Origin: Peribolospora baueri
Lineage: Eukaryota > Basidiomycota > Peribolosporomycetes > Peribolosporales > Peribolosporaceae
Direction: 5' to 3'
Length of the DNA: 64,000 nt
Assembly (NCBI GenBank): GCA_029717555.1
Contig: JAMDHS010000004.1
Location: 414,966-478,965 of the forward strand
This document shows positions 1 to 11,967 of this stretch, in pieces. The first letter of the stretch is position 1, and every line of letters starts with the position of its first letter. The notes under the pieces are model-generated. The model saw only the letters and a program-made list of their open reading frames with translations, was not told the origin of the DNA and ran no database searches. The position numbers were made by a program, and so were the translations under genes.

Positions 1-3000
1 TGCACACGCGCTGAGGGTCCTGGTCGAAAACGGCGTCCATGTCCTCGGCCTGCCAGAGCGAGTCCTTCTTAAACCATACCTCGAAGCCGGCGTCGAGGAC
101 GGGGATGAAAGGCACGGGCTTCTGACCGGGCCGCTGCGCGATGGCGAGGAAATACGCCTTGTCCTCGGAAGCGAGCAGCTGCTCCTTAGCCTCGGCGTAC
201 TCGGCGAAAAAGTCGTCGATGAACTTGGCGGGCTCCGCATCGAGGATGGAGTACGACTGGATCTTAGACGCCTTTGTGACGTAGCTGTTGATGCACGCAA
301 AGCGCTCTTCGACGCGGCGGAGCCAGTCGCCGACGAGGTTGCGGAGCGAGACGTCGATCCAGCGCGACTGGTGAGAGACGTAGAGGAGCCTGAGCATGCG
401 CGTGGTGACCTCTTCGTACGTCATTTCCGACACGTCGCCGGCCACCGAACCGTCGGCCTTGGCGGGGAACCACGGCTTCTGGAAGTCTTTGTTGAGCCTC
501 GAGATGACGTAGTCCTTCTTCTCCTCCAGCCAAGCCGCGCGTTTCTCCCTGGGCAGGGCGAAGATGGTGTCGTCAAACTCGCGCCAAAGCTTAACGCCGC
601 GGGTGGCGATCTTGTGGATCGGCTCTCCAAGCTCGGAGCGGACGGTGAGAATGCCACCGGTCTCGCGCTGGTAGGTACCCTCCCACTTGTCGTCGTTGAC
701 GCCTGAAGCAGCGACGATGAGCTGCTTGACCGAAGGGCTGGTGTGAGCCTCCTTGGCGACCATGACGCGCGAGGCGAAGAGGAGACCGTCAAAGGGCATG
801 CGCTGCACGCCATACTGCGTCGCCCAGTCTCCAGTGAGGTAAGGCCAAAAGTCATCGGCGCCACCAAAGCCGGATCCAGCGACGAGCGAGATGTTCTTCT
901 GAGAGCGGATCGAAGCGTAGGTCGAAAGGATGGGCTGGTGGAAGTCCTCGCAGCTGTGGTGACCTCCGGCACGGCCACCGGTCCATTGCAGAATGATGGG
1001 AAAGTCTGAGTTGGTGGCGGCGATGTTGACGACCTGACGAATGCCGTCGACAGAGCCGGGCTTGAAGGAGACGTGCTTGATGCCGGCCTCGCGAAGGGCA
1101 GAGATGACCTCGGTGGCCTTTTCGGCGCTGGGGATACCCGCAGCGACGCAGAAGCCCTCGATGGGAAGGCCCTCCTTGCGCATCTGGATCCACTCGGGGA
1201 ACTGGAAGCCCCACTGGCGCTGGTTGATGTACAGTGCGTTGAGGGTGAGACCCTGGCCGGGTTGGATCTTGGACTCGATGTCGGCGACCTTGGCACGAAG
1301 CGCCTTGGCGTTATAGTGGCCGCCGCCGGCCAGCTCGATGTGGTAGCCGGCGTTGAGGACGGCGGCGTTGAAGCCCGCTTGCACAGTCGACGGCGTCATT
1401 CCGGCGACCATGATGGGTGCCTTACCGAGAAGACGCGCGAAGGGCGTGTCGATGCGGATGCGGCCGTCCTTGGTCTTGACCAGGGCGGGACTCCAGGCGT
1501 CTGTCCAATTGTCCTCTCGCTTGACCTCGTTGGCGTCGTAGAGCTCGTAGCTGTTGACGTGAAGCCCGCTGGGGATGAGCGTCCTCACTCCGCGGCCTTC
1601 GAGGTTGCGGGCGGTGAGACCGCCGATGCCGCTCAGACCGCCGGGGCCGAAATCGATGGCGTGAGTGGCCGTCGGTGGGTAGTCGGTGGCCGCCTTCCAG
1701 TGAATGGGAGAGGTGAAGATCTGATCGCACAGCGAGGCCGTCAAGCTGTTGAGGGACTGACGGAGGTCGGAGCCGTCGTCCGTCTTGTACACGGTGATCT
1801 GGAGCTGCTCCACGGTCCAGAGCTCCTTGCCTCCCAGGTCTTGCTCGACGACCTTCTGAGTCGCGCCCAGGAGGTAGTCGGAGTGATAAGGCACGCCGAC
1901 GGGCAAGAAGCGCATGTTGAACACGGGCTTGCGCTTGGAGAAGGGTGTCTTACTCTGGTCGAGGTCAGAGGGGGCGCGCACGCTCCTGAGGCTGCTGACG
2001 AGGCCGAAAAGAGCCTTGGGCGGGCCCGTGACGATGAGGTTGCGGGGGCCGTTAAAGAGGCGGATGGCGATCTGCGAGTCGCCGGGGAGGTGCTTGTTGG
2101 TGGCGTCAATGTGCTTCTGCAGCGCCGGCTCGAAGAGGCCGGTGACGGACAGCATGGGCGTGGGGACGCCCTCGCCGCCCTCCACGGCGTCGGAGACGAT
2201 CGACGGCTCGATCGAGGTGGTGGGGAAGGCCTCCTGTCCACGAAGACCGATGTAGAAGAGCAGCTCGACGCCCTTCATGGCGTTGAGGAGGAAATCGTCC
2301 ATGGAGTTCGAAGTAGAGAGAACGACGGCAGAGACGACGCCCTGCGAGTGGCCAGTGACGCCGTTGATCGCGTCGCGGAACGAGCCCGGGTTGGCGAAGC
2401 CCAAGGCGCGAACGGCAACGAGGTATTGAGTGAGCTGGGTGAGTCCGATCAGAGGCAAGCTGAGAGGAATGCTGGCAAGGTATGAGACTGGAGGGCGCGG
2501 CACGGCGCCAGAGAGCCAGCCGAGGGCGTCGAGGCCATATGTGTAGAACGAGCTAAAGCCGTTTTGCTGAGCCTTCTCGGCGTGAGGAACAAGAACCTCG
2601 TACGTGGCCTTGGTGAGGAACTCGTTTACGAAGGGTTTGTAGGTGTCGTACAGTGTCTGGAGCTCGTCAAAGTACACCTAAGGGAAACCAAATAAAGGTT
2701 GAAGGTTTGGCCAGCGGTTGTGAGAGGAAACCAGGCCGTGAGGATTCAAGGGACGAGGAATGCGCTCACCTCATTCGAGCCCTGGCCTCCAAAAAGAGCA
2801 TAAATCTCGGTGCTTCCTTTGCTCTGCTCCTGGAAGAGCTTGGACATGGGGGTCTTGGGCACGTCTGCGTCGTCGAAGCCGACCATGTCCTTGGCGACGA
2901 CGCTGTTAAGGGCATCGAGGGCAGCGTAGTAGCCCTTGAGGACGTGCTTGCGAGCTGCGACGTCGAGATGCTTGGAGGCGAAGGTCTGGACGTCCGTGGC

Positions 3001-3444
3001 GTTTTGCGCAGAAGAAGCGAGGAAGGCACGGTGGAAGTGCTGGAAGACGGAGAGGAGGACGGTGGGCTTACGGCTGGTGGCATTGGCGCCGGAGGCGGCG
3101 TCGGCTACAACCTGGCGGGCGATGAAATCGAGGAACTTTGCGACGAGCTCCGCCTGACCGGCGAGGGCGTCGACATCGGCACTTTCCTCACCGATGGCCT
3201 CCTCGGCATCGACGATGTTGAACTCGGAGGGGTTCCTGGAGACCTCATAGACGAACTGCTCGCGCAGGACGTCGGCGGCGACCCACGCTTCGGAGGGCTG
3301 GGCGGCAACAGGGATGGAGACGCGGACGAAGCCGACGGAGAGAACGAGGGGCCTCATGAAGACACCGGCGGCGGCGGCGGCGGCAGCGTGGGTGTTGGGC
3401 GCAGAAATGTTGGAAAAAGAGGTGGAGGACGCGTCGGAGGCCAT
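1..3444 (-). CDS. FAS1: Fatty acid synthase beta-type subunit, N-terminal part (runs off left edge)
   Basis: Cytosolic type I fatty acid synthase. Exons on the minus strand: 3444-2770 and 2677-<1, with an 92 bp GTGAGC...CTTAG intron. About 1117 residues are visible. Exon 1 ends in a GGQGSNE motif; exon 2 carries the acyltransferase nucleophile motif GHSQG and then a long enoyl-reductase region (APIMVAGMTPSTVQAGF, GGRAGGHHSCEDFHQP). This order (acetyltransferase, then enoyl reductase) is that of fungal FAS1/beta subunits; the dehydratase and malonyl/palmitoyl transferase parts would lie beyond base 1. I chose the ATG at 3444; an alternative in-frame GTG at 3462 is unlikely in a eukaryote. It is divergent from COX11 across about 1 kb. 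Whether this is a separate subunit or part of a fused FAS cannot be seen here. Confidence 0.95.
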
Positions 3445-4499
3445 GTTGGCGCTCGTTCGCACGTCGTCGAAGAAGGGTTGTAGACGCAGAGCGCAGAGGC
3501 GGAGCTCTTTCGATGAAAGTTTTCTAGGGTGGTAGAGAGGGCGAGAGGCGGCGACGTAGAAGAAGCGAGCTGGGAGTGCGAGTTGGGGAGCGTCGCCTGG
3601 ACCGGTGAGATCGATGTTCTAGGGTGTGTTCCACCGATCCTGTCCGTGACGAGAATGCGCGAAGGGATGAAGATAAGGGAGACGGGTGTGAGCTGCGACG
3701 CTTTGGGCGAGGCGGGGGAGGCCCGAGCGCGAGCAGGTGGGTTGGACGAGTGGGAATAGACGTCCGGAGGCGGAGCGGTGGTGGTGGTCGCTCGGCTCGA
3801 CACGACACACGACTCGGCTCGACTCGGTGGCGGAGGGGAGAGAGATGGTGGTGGAGAAGGAGGAGGGGGTCACGTTGAGTAGCGCCGAGCCGAGTTCTTG
3901 CTGCCTGCTTATTCCTTGCTGGCACTGCCGTCGTCGACAACGCCGTCCACTCTCATTCTTCCCTTCCCTTTCCTTCCTTGTCCCCCACGCCGGCGAGAAG
4001 GAGACATGTTGGGGTCCTCCCAATCCCAAGCGCTGCGGCAACATCATTCCAAAAATTCGCCGCCCAGCCAGCCCACCAACACCCGCTCGCCATCTCGCTG
4101 CCCACCGCCAGCAGCCAGGAGCCGGCCGATGGCACTCCTGTGAGCCCACCCGGCTCGCCCACGATGACTGGCCGCTGTGCATAGGTCTGCTCTGAGCGAC
4201 ACACAGCGCCCTCTCCCGCTGCCCGCCCATCTCACACCCCGGCGCCGTCTTCGAGGACGCGGCGGAATGCGGGCCCGCTGTGCCCAACACGGAGGGGAGG
4301 GTGCCGCAGTTGTCGGGAAGCTTGGAGGGACGACGACCACGCGCTGCGGCCGCGGTTTTGGGGTCACCCGCTCGTCTCCGAAGCGGGCGCCTTGGGACGG
4401 CACCGAGCTGGACACGCCCCGACCTGACCGCAGCAGCGTCGTCGACACCACCACCATTCTTCTCGTCACTCGCTCGCCTACGATAAGATAAGCACGGCC
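3445..4499. promoter_or_regulatory. Divergent intergenic region between FAS1 and COX11
   Basis: About 1.05 kb separates the two start codons. It must hold both promoters and 5' leaders. The FAS1-proximal half is purine-rich on the plus strand; I saw no clear TATA box. The ORFs here are low-complexity and look like chance. Confidence 0.5.
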
Positions 4500-5883
4500 A
4501 TGGCTGCATGTCACTCATGCGCTCGCGCACTCGAGTGGGGTAAGACAGCGGGCGCGAGGGCGGTCAGGCCCGCTGCGAGCGCTCGCTCCTTCCTCTTCGT
4601 CTTGTCGGTGAGCACTCAGTCGTCCGACGCCTTCGTCGTTAGACACCCGTCGTCGTCCGTCGCACCGATCAGGCTCGTCTCTTCTGATCGTCATCTTTCC
4701 TCCCTCACTCTGTGTTCTCTTTGGCTGTTTCAGGGGCGGAGAGCAACGACGGCGACGCCACGCCCTCCCGCTTCCTCCCTCCGACTCTACTCCTCCACCT
4801 CCACCTCTCGCCCTCGCTCATCCTTCCCGCTTTGTCTTTCCCGCAATCTCTCCTCCACACCATCCTCATCCACCTCAGTACCCCCTCCCTCCTCCTCCTC
4901 GTCCGCCTCGGGAGGGGCGCATATCGCGGCTGCGAGAGCCGCGTTCGAGCGCAAGAAGAGGGAGACGTTCAAGCTTAGGAACAGGAGTCTCATGCTGTAT
5001 ACGCTCGCCGTGGTGCGTGCGAGCGACCAGTTCGAGCTAGGCCGTCCCAAGGACATGACCCCTCAACTTCTCGCCGGTTTGTCTTTTTTTTTCTTCGCCT
5101 TCCTTCCCCTTCCCGCGCACAGGGCATAGCCGGCATCGGCATCACGTACGCCGCCGTGCCTCTCTACCGCGCCTTCTGCTCCGCCACGGGCTACTCGGGC
5201 ACTCCCATGACCGACCCGTCCCGCTACTCGCCCGACCGCTACGTGCCCACGCCCACCCGCACGGGCCGCAGGATACGCGTGCGCTTCAACGCCGACGCCA
5301 GCGACAGCATCCCCTGGAGCTTCACGCCGCAGCAGAAGGAGGTCCGCGTCTTGCCCGGCGAGACCGCGCTGGCGTTCTACACGGCGAGGAACGACGGCCC
5401 GAAGGACATCATCGGCATCGCCACCTACAACGTCACCCCGGAGCAGGTGAGCCCAGTCGAGAGCGGCGGAGGCTGGCTGTTTTGCTGAGCCGCGCATCTC
5501 GTCCTTGTCTTCCATGTCCGCGCTCCACTCGAACAGGTCGCGCCCTATTTCAGCAAGATCGAGTGCTGTGCGTTCCCTCCCTTTCCGTTTGTGTCGCGTC
5601 GTCCAACGACCGTCCTCCTCTTCCTTCGGTCTTCTCTTCCTCTAACGCCCCTTCTCCCCCGTCCCCCGCAGTCTGCTTCGAAGAACAAAGACTATTGGCA
5701 AACGAAGAAGTAGACCTACCGGTCTTCTTCTTCATCGACAAGGACATTGTCGAAGATCCGCTCATGAAGGACGTCGAGGACGTTATCCTCTCCTACACCT
5801 TTTTTAGCGCCAAAAGGAACGAAAAGACGGGTTTCCTTGAGCCGAATACGAATTTGGCTGAGTATAGGGTTGGCAAGGATTGA
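4500..5883 (+). CDS. COX11: Cytochrome c oxidase assembly protein Cox11 (CtaG family)
   Basis: Mitochondrial inner-membrane copper chaperone that delivers copper to the CuB site of Cox1. Exons: 4500-4607, 4734-5012, 5123-5446, 5537-5567, 5672-5883, all in phase, giving 317 residues. The first about 110 residues are Ser/Arg-rich, as in a mitochondrial presequence. One transmembrane helix follows around residues 120-145 (LYTLAVV then GIAGIGITYAAVPLYRAFC), then the soluble domain with RVRFNADASD and NVTPEQ. The paired copper-binding cysteines of the CFCFEEQ motif (about residues 247 and 249) are split by the last intron. Intron 1 is 126 bp with no in-frame stop, so a retained form would add 42 residues inside the presequence. 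Confidence 0.96.
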
Positions 5884-7233
5884 GTCTGACTGGCTGGCTG
5901 GCTGGATGGGTGGGTGGGTGGATGGGTGCGGTGGGGTGGGGTGTTGTGCGCGGCTGCGAGTAGAGAGGGAGGAAGGGTTGGGGCGGAGTGGTTGCGCGGG
6001 TGTACGTCATTGTGTTTCCGTCGCACGTCGAACCTCCCAGAGCTTTGGTAACATGCATCCATGCGTTGTCGTCCATCCACCATCCAGCCCGTGCGATCGC
6101 CGGGAGAGAGACGTGGATGACGGCGTGGAAGGAGGGAGGGAGCAGTGTGACCGGAGTACTGATCGACACTGCCGCCCGCTCCCCTCGCCCATCTTCCCCC
6201 CTCTCCGCTCTCCTTCCACTCCTCAAGCCGCCCTCGTCGTGATGACCCTTCAGCCACCCATGCACGCCGTCTCGGAAATGAAAGGGGGGAGGGGGCCTAA
6301 GTGACTCGTTCTAGCGACGAACCGCCCAGGAAAAAAAGCCGTTCGTCAACGTCGAGCTCCTGCATCACCCATATCTCTTTTTTTTTGATGAGGATCGCAC
6401 CCGACTCACCCGTTCACGCCCGCAGATTTGGCTTTGACACCAGAAGCTCGCCCCGTCTACGCTAAGCTAGCCCGCATCCAAAAAGCTCGTCGACGGAAGC
6501 GCCGTCCCTCCTGGTCGGCTGGCCGGCTGACCCCGCCCAACGAGGAGGGACGGTGCTGGTACGCGCAAACGCTGGCGAGGCGCATCTAATCTCCACCGCC
6601 GTGGGGCGGGGGGGGGAGGGGGGTGGGGGAAGAGACGAGGAAGGAAGAAGGCGAGCGAAGGTTTGCCCGCGGTCGCATCCCTACCTTCGATGGATGGATA
6701 GATGGATGGCCGGCTGATCGTCGCACAGGTCGCACACACATCGTACTGTTTGTTTATTTGTTCTCCCAGTGCGAGGCGAGGCGAGGCGCGTCTGACGTCG
6801 TTGACGAGACCTGAACACGTCACGACGCTGAAGACCAGACGGGGCCCCGACGTCCGAACCCGAACCCGAAGCCGTCCACGTCTACGTCCTTGTCAAGCGG
6901 GCAAGAGTCCCGCACGTACGCACGTACGTATGTATGTATTTCACAATCTTACTTCGACGAGTTTGATGAACGAGATCGAGGAAAGGGCGCGCGTCGCGTG
7001 ACCGCAAAGAGAAAGAAGCAAACCAAACGAAAGACAAACGCGACGGGGGGAATGTGTGGAGGAGGAATGTGTAAAAGGTAACGAATGTGATTGGGTAAAA
7101 AAACCTCCGGAGGGGGTAACGAGAACTCGATAGCGTGATATTTGTAAGGTATCGGGAAAGGCATGGATCCCTGATCAACCTCTTCCGAAACTTGTCCTCT
7201 TCCTCCTTTCCTCGCATCCTCCTCGCTTTCTTC
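5884..7233. other. Convergent intergenic region with a long G-run cluster
   Basis: The 3' ends of COX11 and the next minus-strand gene face each other here. Contents are simple repeats (GGCTGGCT and GGATGGAT steps near 5885-5935, and again near 6690) and a strong G-rich tract at 6601-6629. I see no supported gene. Confidence 0.6.
6601..6629 (+). other. G-rich tract, possible G-quadruplex
   Basis: Four or more runs of three to nine G separated by single bases within 29 bp. This meets the usual pattern for an intramolecular G-quadruplex on the plus strand. It lies between two converging genes, about 0.7 kb past the COX11 stop. Confidence 0.5.
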
Positions 7234-10200
7234 TCACACCACCTCGACAGCTTCGGCGCCGACGACGTTGACGCCACCAGCAAGCCCTCCGGACGCCCTC
7301 CTCGCGCCGCCTCCGCCGAGAATGCGCACGGCGACGGCCTTGATCGGCCTGAGCCGCCCCCGTCCCGCGGAAGCCGAGGGTGTCCCTCCGTCGTCCGTAC
7401 CGCTGTTGCCTCGCACCGGGTCGTAGAGCACCGTGCCCGTGCGCCCGGCAACGAGTCGCGCTGGGGCGGTCGAGTTGCGTTGACGGGAGACGTGCCGTGC
7501 CGTAGGATACGTAACACAGAAGGGGGCGTTCAGCATGCGTTCAGGAGGTCCGACACGATGCCCCAGAAGGGCCGAGGAACAGAGTAAGGGACGAAACGAG
7601 TCGCCCTTCCTTCCACACTCACCGGTAGGACGGATCTCTCTCCACTTCTCCATTCCCCAGAAGATCGAGCTGCGTCGCTTGTCCTTGTCCGTCGACGGCG
7701 TGCTCTCGTCGGTCTTTTCAGGCGAAGAGGAGGCCGCGACGGCGGTGCAGGTGGAAGAAGTGGCGGCGGAGCGGCCGGAGAAGGAGGATGAGGAGGAGAG
7801 GACGGAAGCGGATGGGAGGATGCGCCGCCCACCGCGGATCCACCTTGACGCTCTGCGTACCGGCTTCTCGACGGCGGCGGTAGCGTCGGACGATCCTATC
7901 CCCGACGCTTCGACTGGCGACGAGACCGTCTGCGCAGGCGGCGCATCCTCCGACGCAACCAACCCTTGCGAAAGGTCCTCCGGGAAGACGACCTTTGAAA
8001 AGACGACCTGGCCGACTGCAAGGCGGGCATGTCAACGCGAACGCGAGGGCAGGATGGACACGGTGAGCCGGACGAAAACAAAAGCGCCGAAACAAGTCCA
8101 ACCGCCTAAGTGCACGACGTCGCGAGCGCACCAAACTCACAGCCATCTGCGTCTCTCTCCACTCTGGCCAACTTGTCTGCTCTCGCATTGACGAGTTCCC
8201 GTAGGCCGTCAAAGTCCCGAACGGTGCAATGAATACCCTACAGAGCGGAGAAGAGGGAGAAAGGTCGACAACAAAGTCGGATGAGATGGGACATGAAAGC
8301 GAACGAAGCAAGGACGGCCTGACATGGAGGAACTGACCTCGAGCAGGCGAAGGAGGTCGTCGTCGGTGGCGATGGACACTTGGACGAGAGGGTCGGACTG
8401 GCCAGATGAGAAGAGAGAGGGCCGGGCCGGTCCGGCGCGACGGGTAGGCGAGATCAGCTCAGCCCGCCCACCAAGCCAGCCGGGCGAGTCTTGGACCGGC
8501 GTTGACAAATAAACGCACCTCGAAGATCCATTCGTGCAACAAGTCGAGCGGATCGAGTCCCTTCCTCGAGCCCTGACACGGTTTCGAACCATGCGCCTCA
8601 GCGCCCTCGCCCTCGTTAACCGGAACCTTGGGCCCGCCCTGCGACTCCTCGTCCGGCCCTCTATCCGGATCCCTGGGACCGGCGGCCGCCTCAAACTTTG
8701 GGTGGCCGATAAGGCGTTCCTTGGCCGCTACGGGTTGTAGCGTCGAAAGGGTTGTGAAACAGGAAGGAAGAGGAAGGTGGATAAGTCTCGATGGATAACC
8801 GACGAGGAAGAAGGAGAGTATCGGAAGAAAAACAAATACCCACTGATCCTTCGGATAATGATAGACTCAGTGGGCGGGTAAGCTAAACAGAGGGATCACG
8901 GACGCGGATGCGGACGCCAATGGGGGAGGTGAGCAAACCGGAATGGACTGGTGAGCAAGACCGCCCGTGCGGCCGGTCGCACTCACGGTTCTCCAGCATC
9001 AACTCCCGCTGAGCGTTGCCGCCATGACGGTTCTCGCAATCAACGTCCATGCGGTCTGGTCCGACGTCCGCAATGCCTCCACCACCACCGCCGCCTCCGC
9101 CCGTCATGCCGAAGCAGTCGCCGCCGCCACCGCCGTCCCCCCCGCCCACGCCCACGCCGATGCCCAGCCAGCTCCGTTCGGAGCCTTGAGGGCCTTGGCG
9201 GCCCAAAGTGCCGTCCGTCCGCGGCAGAGGAACCGATGACCCATTTCGGGGTCCATGTTGGGAAACCGCTGGCGAACGAGCGGAGCACGGAGAGGTGATC
9301 AGTCCGACAAAAACCGAGACCCATTTCACATTCACACGCTGTTTACTCCGCTGACGGTTGCGCTGTCGTCGACGACAACCACGAGGCCGTCGGTCACTCA
9401 CGCCGATACGGGCCCCTCTGACTCGCCGTACAAGCCGTCTTCCAATCTCCCCACACGCCCGTCCGTGCAATGTTGCTGAAGACTTGAAACTCGAAGTGCG
9501 CGCCGATGCGCGTCTCCCGGTTGACGGCAACGGCCCAATCGGAGACCCTGTCCATGCCATAGATGAACGCGTAATCGTCTAGCTCTAGGTCTTCCGCCAA
9601 GCCGTACTTAGGGAGAGAGCGAGGAACGTGAGGAGGCGATCCACGTGGTCAGCATGCCCGTGGAGTCTGCTTCCTTCTCCGGGTGACCGCCGCAAGCAAG
9701 CTCACGTGGCGGTGGATCCATCTCCGATGGTTCTTGAAATAAGTCTGGCGTGTGTGCGCAGGAGAGATAGCATTGAAGGATGTCAGCAACCACCCCATCC
9801 GCCGGCGGTCGATCGGAGACGCACCTTCAACACGCCCACATGCTTGAGCACGACCCTTTCGGTCGGTTCTCTAGGGACGAGCAGCGCGCCGTCACCGCCG
9901 GAGCTCTCGAACTTGAACACTGCTCCGACGGGCACGCCGGCCGTGGAGGCGTCCGCGCCGGCGGAGAAACCGAGGAAGCGGAAGGAAGTGGACGTGCGGG
10001 AGCCTAGGGAGAACAGCTGTGGGGCGGCGAGGCGGCGGGGAAGGAACGAAGAAGACGGAGGTGTGGTGAGGAGATGGAGAAGCGAAACGCATGCAAGGGG
10101 GGCGCCACTGCTTCTCTCGCCGGCGGCAAGCTCACCCTGGGCGTTTCGTACTCGACGTTCAAAGGCGGCGGTGGCACCAAGCCTAGTGAGGGCGGGCTGG

Positions 10201-10911
10201 AAGAAGAGCCGGGCGTGCTTATAGCCCTCTGGAGAAAGCTGCTGTTGCTGCTGCTGCTGCCGGTGCCGATGCCCAAGATGGACGTTGCATGATGGGTGGG
10301 AGAGGCTGGAGGAAGGGGTGCGGCAGCGCCAACGCTCGTGTTCAGAGGGGATGAGCCCGGCGTCGCGGGGGCCTTAGGCAAGTGGGTCGAGCTTGCCCTG
10401 GGACTGCTGTGGGGGGAGTTGCTTTGCGAGCTCGGCCCTCCTTCACTGGCGCTGCTCGGCAGGCTCCTGGTGGTGGAAGCCGGGGTGGAGGAAGAGGCCA
10501 CGGCGATCAAGGCCGGGTTGACGCCGGTGAGGTCGCGTTCAGGCGGACCAGAGACAGCGGAGAAGAGGACGTGAAAGGCGCCATCGCGGATGAAACCGAT
10601 GTCGCCAAGGTGGAGCGGGGAGGGGTTCCAGAGCGGGAGGCCCTCGCCGTGGATGTAGAGCTGGGCGGCGTAGATCTAGAGAGAGAAGCGGGAGGCGATG
10701 GAAGAAAGGGGGAAGGGCGAGCATGAAAGAGGGAAAGGCGAGCATGAAGGAGGGAAGGACGGGGCAAAAAGGGGTAAGCTTGGATCAGTGTCGCGTTGAG
10801 GGCAAGCAAATCGAACGCAAGGCCGGCAGCGAGGAGATTTGTTCGGCAGGGCGGCCACGGGGAGGGATGCGAGGAGTGGAAGGAGAGACTGACGTCTGCC
10901 AAGCCGCTCAT
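7234..10911 (-). CDS. Uncharacterised multi-exon protein, basidiomycete-type conserved pattern
   Basis: Exons read on the minus strand: 10911-10894, 10675-10136, 10016-9825, 9744-9706, 9606-9402, an uncertain exon ending at 8987, 8727-8519, 8397-8338, 8237-8141, 8015-7623, 7460-7234. The N-terminus reads MSGLAD then IYAAQLYIHGEGLPLWNPSP and IGFIRDGAFHVLFSAV. Later come YFKNHRRWIHRH, an exon with DDYAFIYGMDRVSDWAVAVN, a glycine-rich stretch, then LLHEWIFE and SDPLVQVSIATDDDLLRLLE. I recall this order (short 'GxPLW...IGDxGxI.DG.F..LF' start, a 'YxVxGxDxxxxWAVA' middle, a 'hPSxxINxyLL..VAIxxDDD' end) from unnamed proteins common in mushroom-forming fungi; I know no function or Pfam name. Phases agree at all joins except the start of the glycine-rich exon (about 9350), which I could not resolve. 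Confidence 0.75.
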
Positions 10912-11967
10912 CTTGGTCGTCCGTCACGACGGCCTCCGGTGAGGAAAGGGTGGGAGGAGCGGGTGGTGCTTGCGTTGGGCTGGCTTGAATGGGAGGTTGG
11001 GGAAGAGGATGGTGTGAAGGAGGGAGGTGATGGTGGGAAGGAGGAGCAGTCGGCGCACCTCTTCCTTTTTCTTTTCCTGTATGCGTCTCGAGACCGACTC
11101 GACTACCAGTCGCCGTCGTCGTCGTCGTCGTTGCTGTCTCGACGCTCTTGTCGTCTCGTCTCGTCTCGTCTCGTCTCGTCTCCGTCACTCCGCTCCACAC
11201 CGCCATCACCTCCGTCCTCATCTCATCTCATCTCTTTCCGCCTCATAACCCCCCGATCTTCCCTCCCTCCGTCTCCCTCCGCCTCCCGACCGCCCAGTGA
11301 CGAAACGCACTACTGTAGCTGCATGCATACCCCCGCCCTCACTTGCCTAGCCTAGCCAATGCTATGATACGATCACTTGCTTACTGCGGCGCCGAATGAC
11401 CAAAGCGCAACCACGCCGCGAGTATCTATACAGACTCTATCTTGTGTAGACAGACTCGACTCGACTCGACTCCATCAGCCAACCCCTGAAGCTGAAGCTG
11501 AAGCGTCGCTCGCCGCAGTCGGCCAACACCCCCACACGTCCCCGCAGCACCCCTGTCTGTCCTCCTCCTATCCGCGTAGGCACACAGAGACTCCTCTTTC
11601 TCCCTGACACCGCCAGTCGTGCAGACGTGGAGCGGAGCGGAGCAGAGTGAGATCGCCCTCGCCTCCGACCCTTTTCGTCATCATGCACAGGGGCCGCCCA
11701 AGTGGCGTGACGTGTACGGCGACGACGACGACGATCGCGCCCTCTCCGTCTCTCGCGTTGTTTACTCGGAGTAAGGCGCATCGTCGATACCAATCCATCT
11801 CGCGCCTTCCGCACGAACTGCGGCCGAAAAAGAGGTATCATTGCAGATGAAAGTGTCTCAGGCGTCGGATCCGCGCAAACAAGAGAAACACGTACAAAAA
11901 GAGGCAGCCGGTCGGTCGGTATGCACCATCAAGGAACAGGAAGGAAGGAACGAAGAAAGGAAAAGGG
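10912..11967. promoter_or_regulatory. Upstream region with CT-rich pentanucleotide repeat
   Basis: About 1 kb between two minus-strand genes: the 3' flank of the LRR gene and the promoter of the gene starting at 10911. It has a (TCGTC)n run at about 11151-11180 and shorter GACTC steps near 11455-11470. No gene seen. Confidence 0.5.
11151..11180. repeat. (TCGTC)n pentanucleotide microsatellite
   Basis: Six tandem TCGTC units, about 240-270 bp upstream of the start at 10911. Polypyrimidine runs of this kind are common in fungal promoters. Confidence 0.8.

Noticed and set aside
1073-2485. 470-codon plus-strand ORF
   Set aside because: It lies wholly antisense to the well-supported FAS1 enoyl-reductase and acyltransferase exon; long antisense frames are expected in GC-rich coding DNA.
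8560-8600. GTTTCGAACC-like tRNA B box
   Set aside because: It lies inside a coding exon of the uncharacterised gene and has no cloverleaf.
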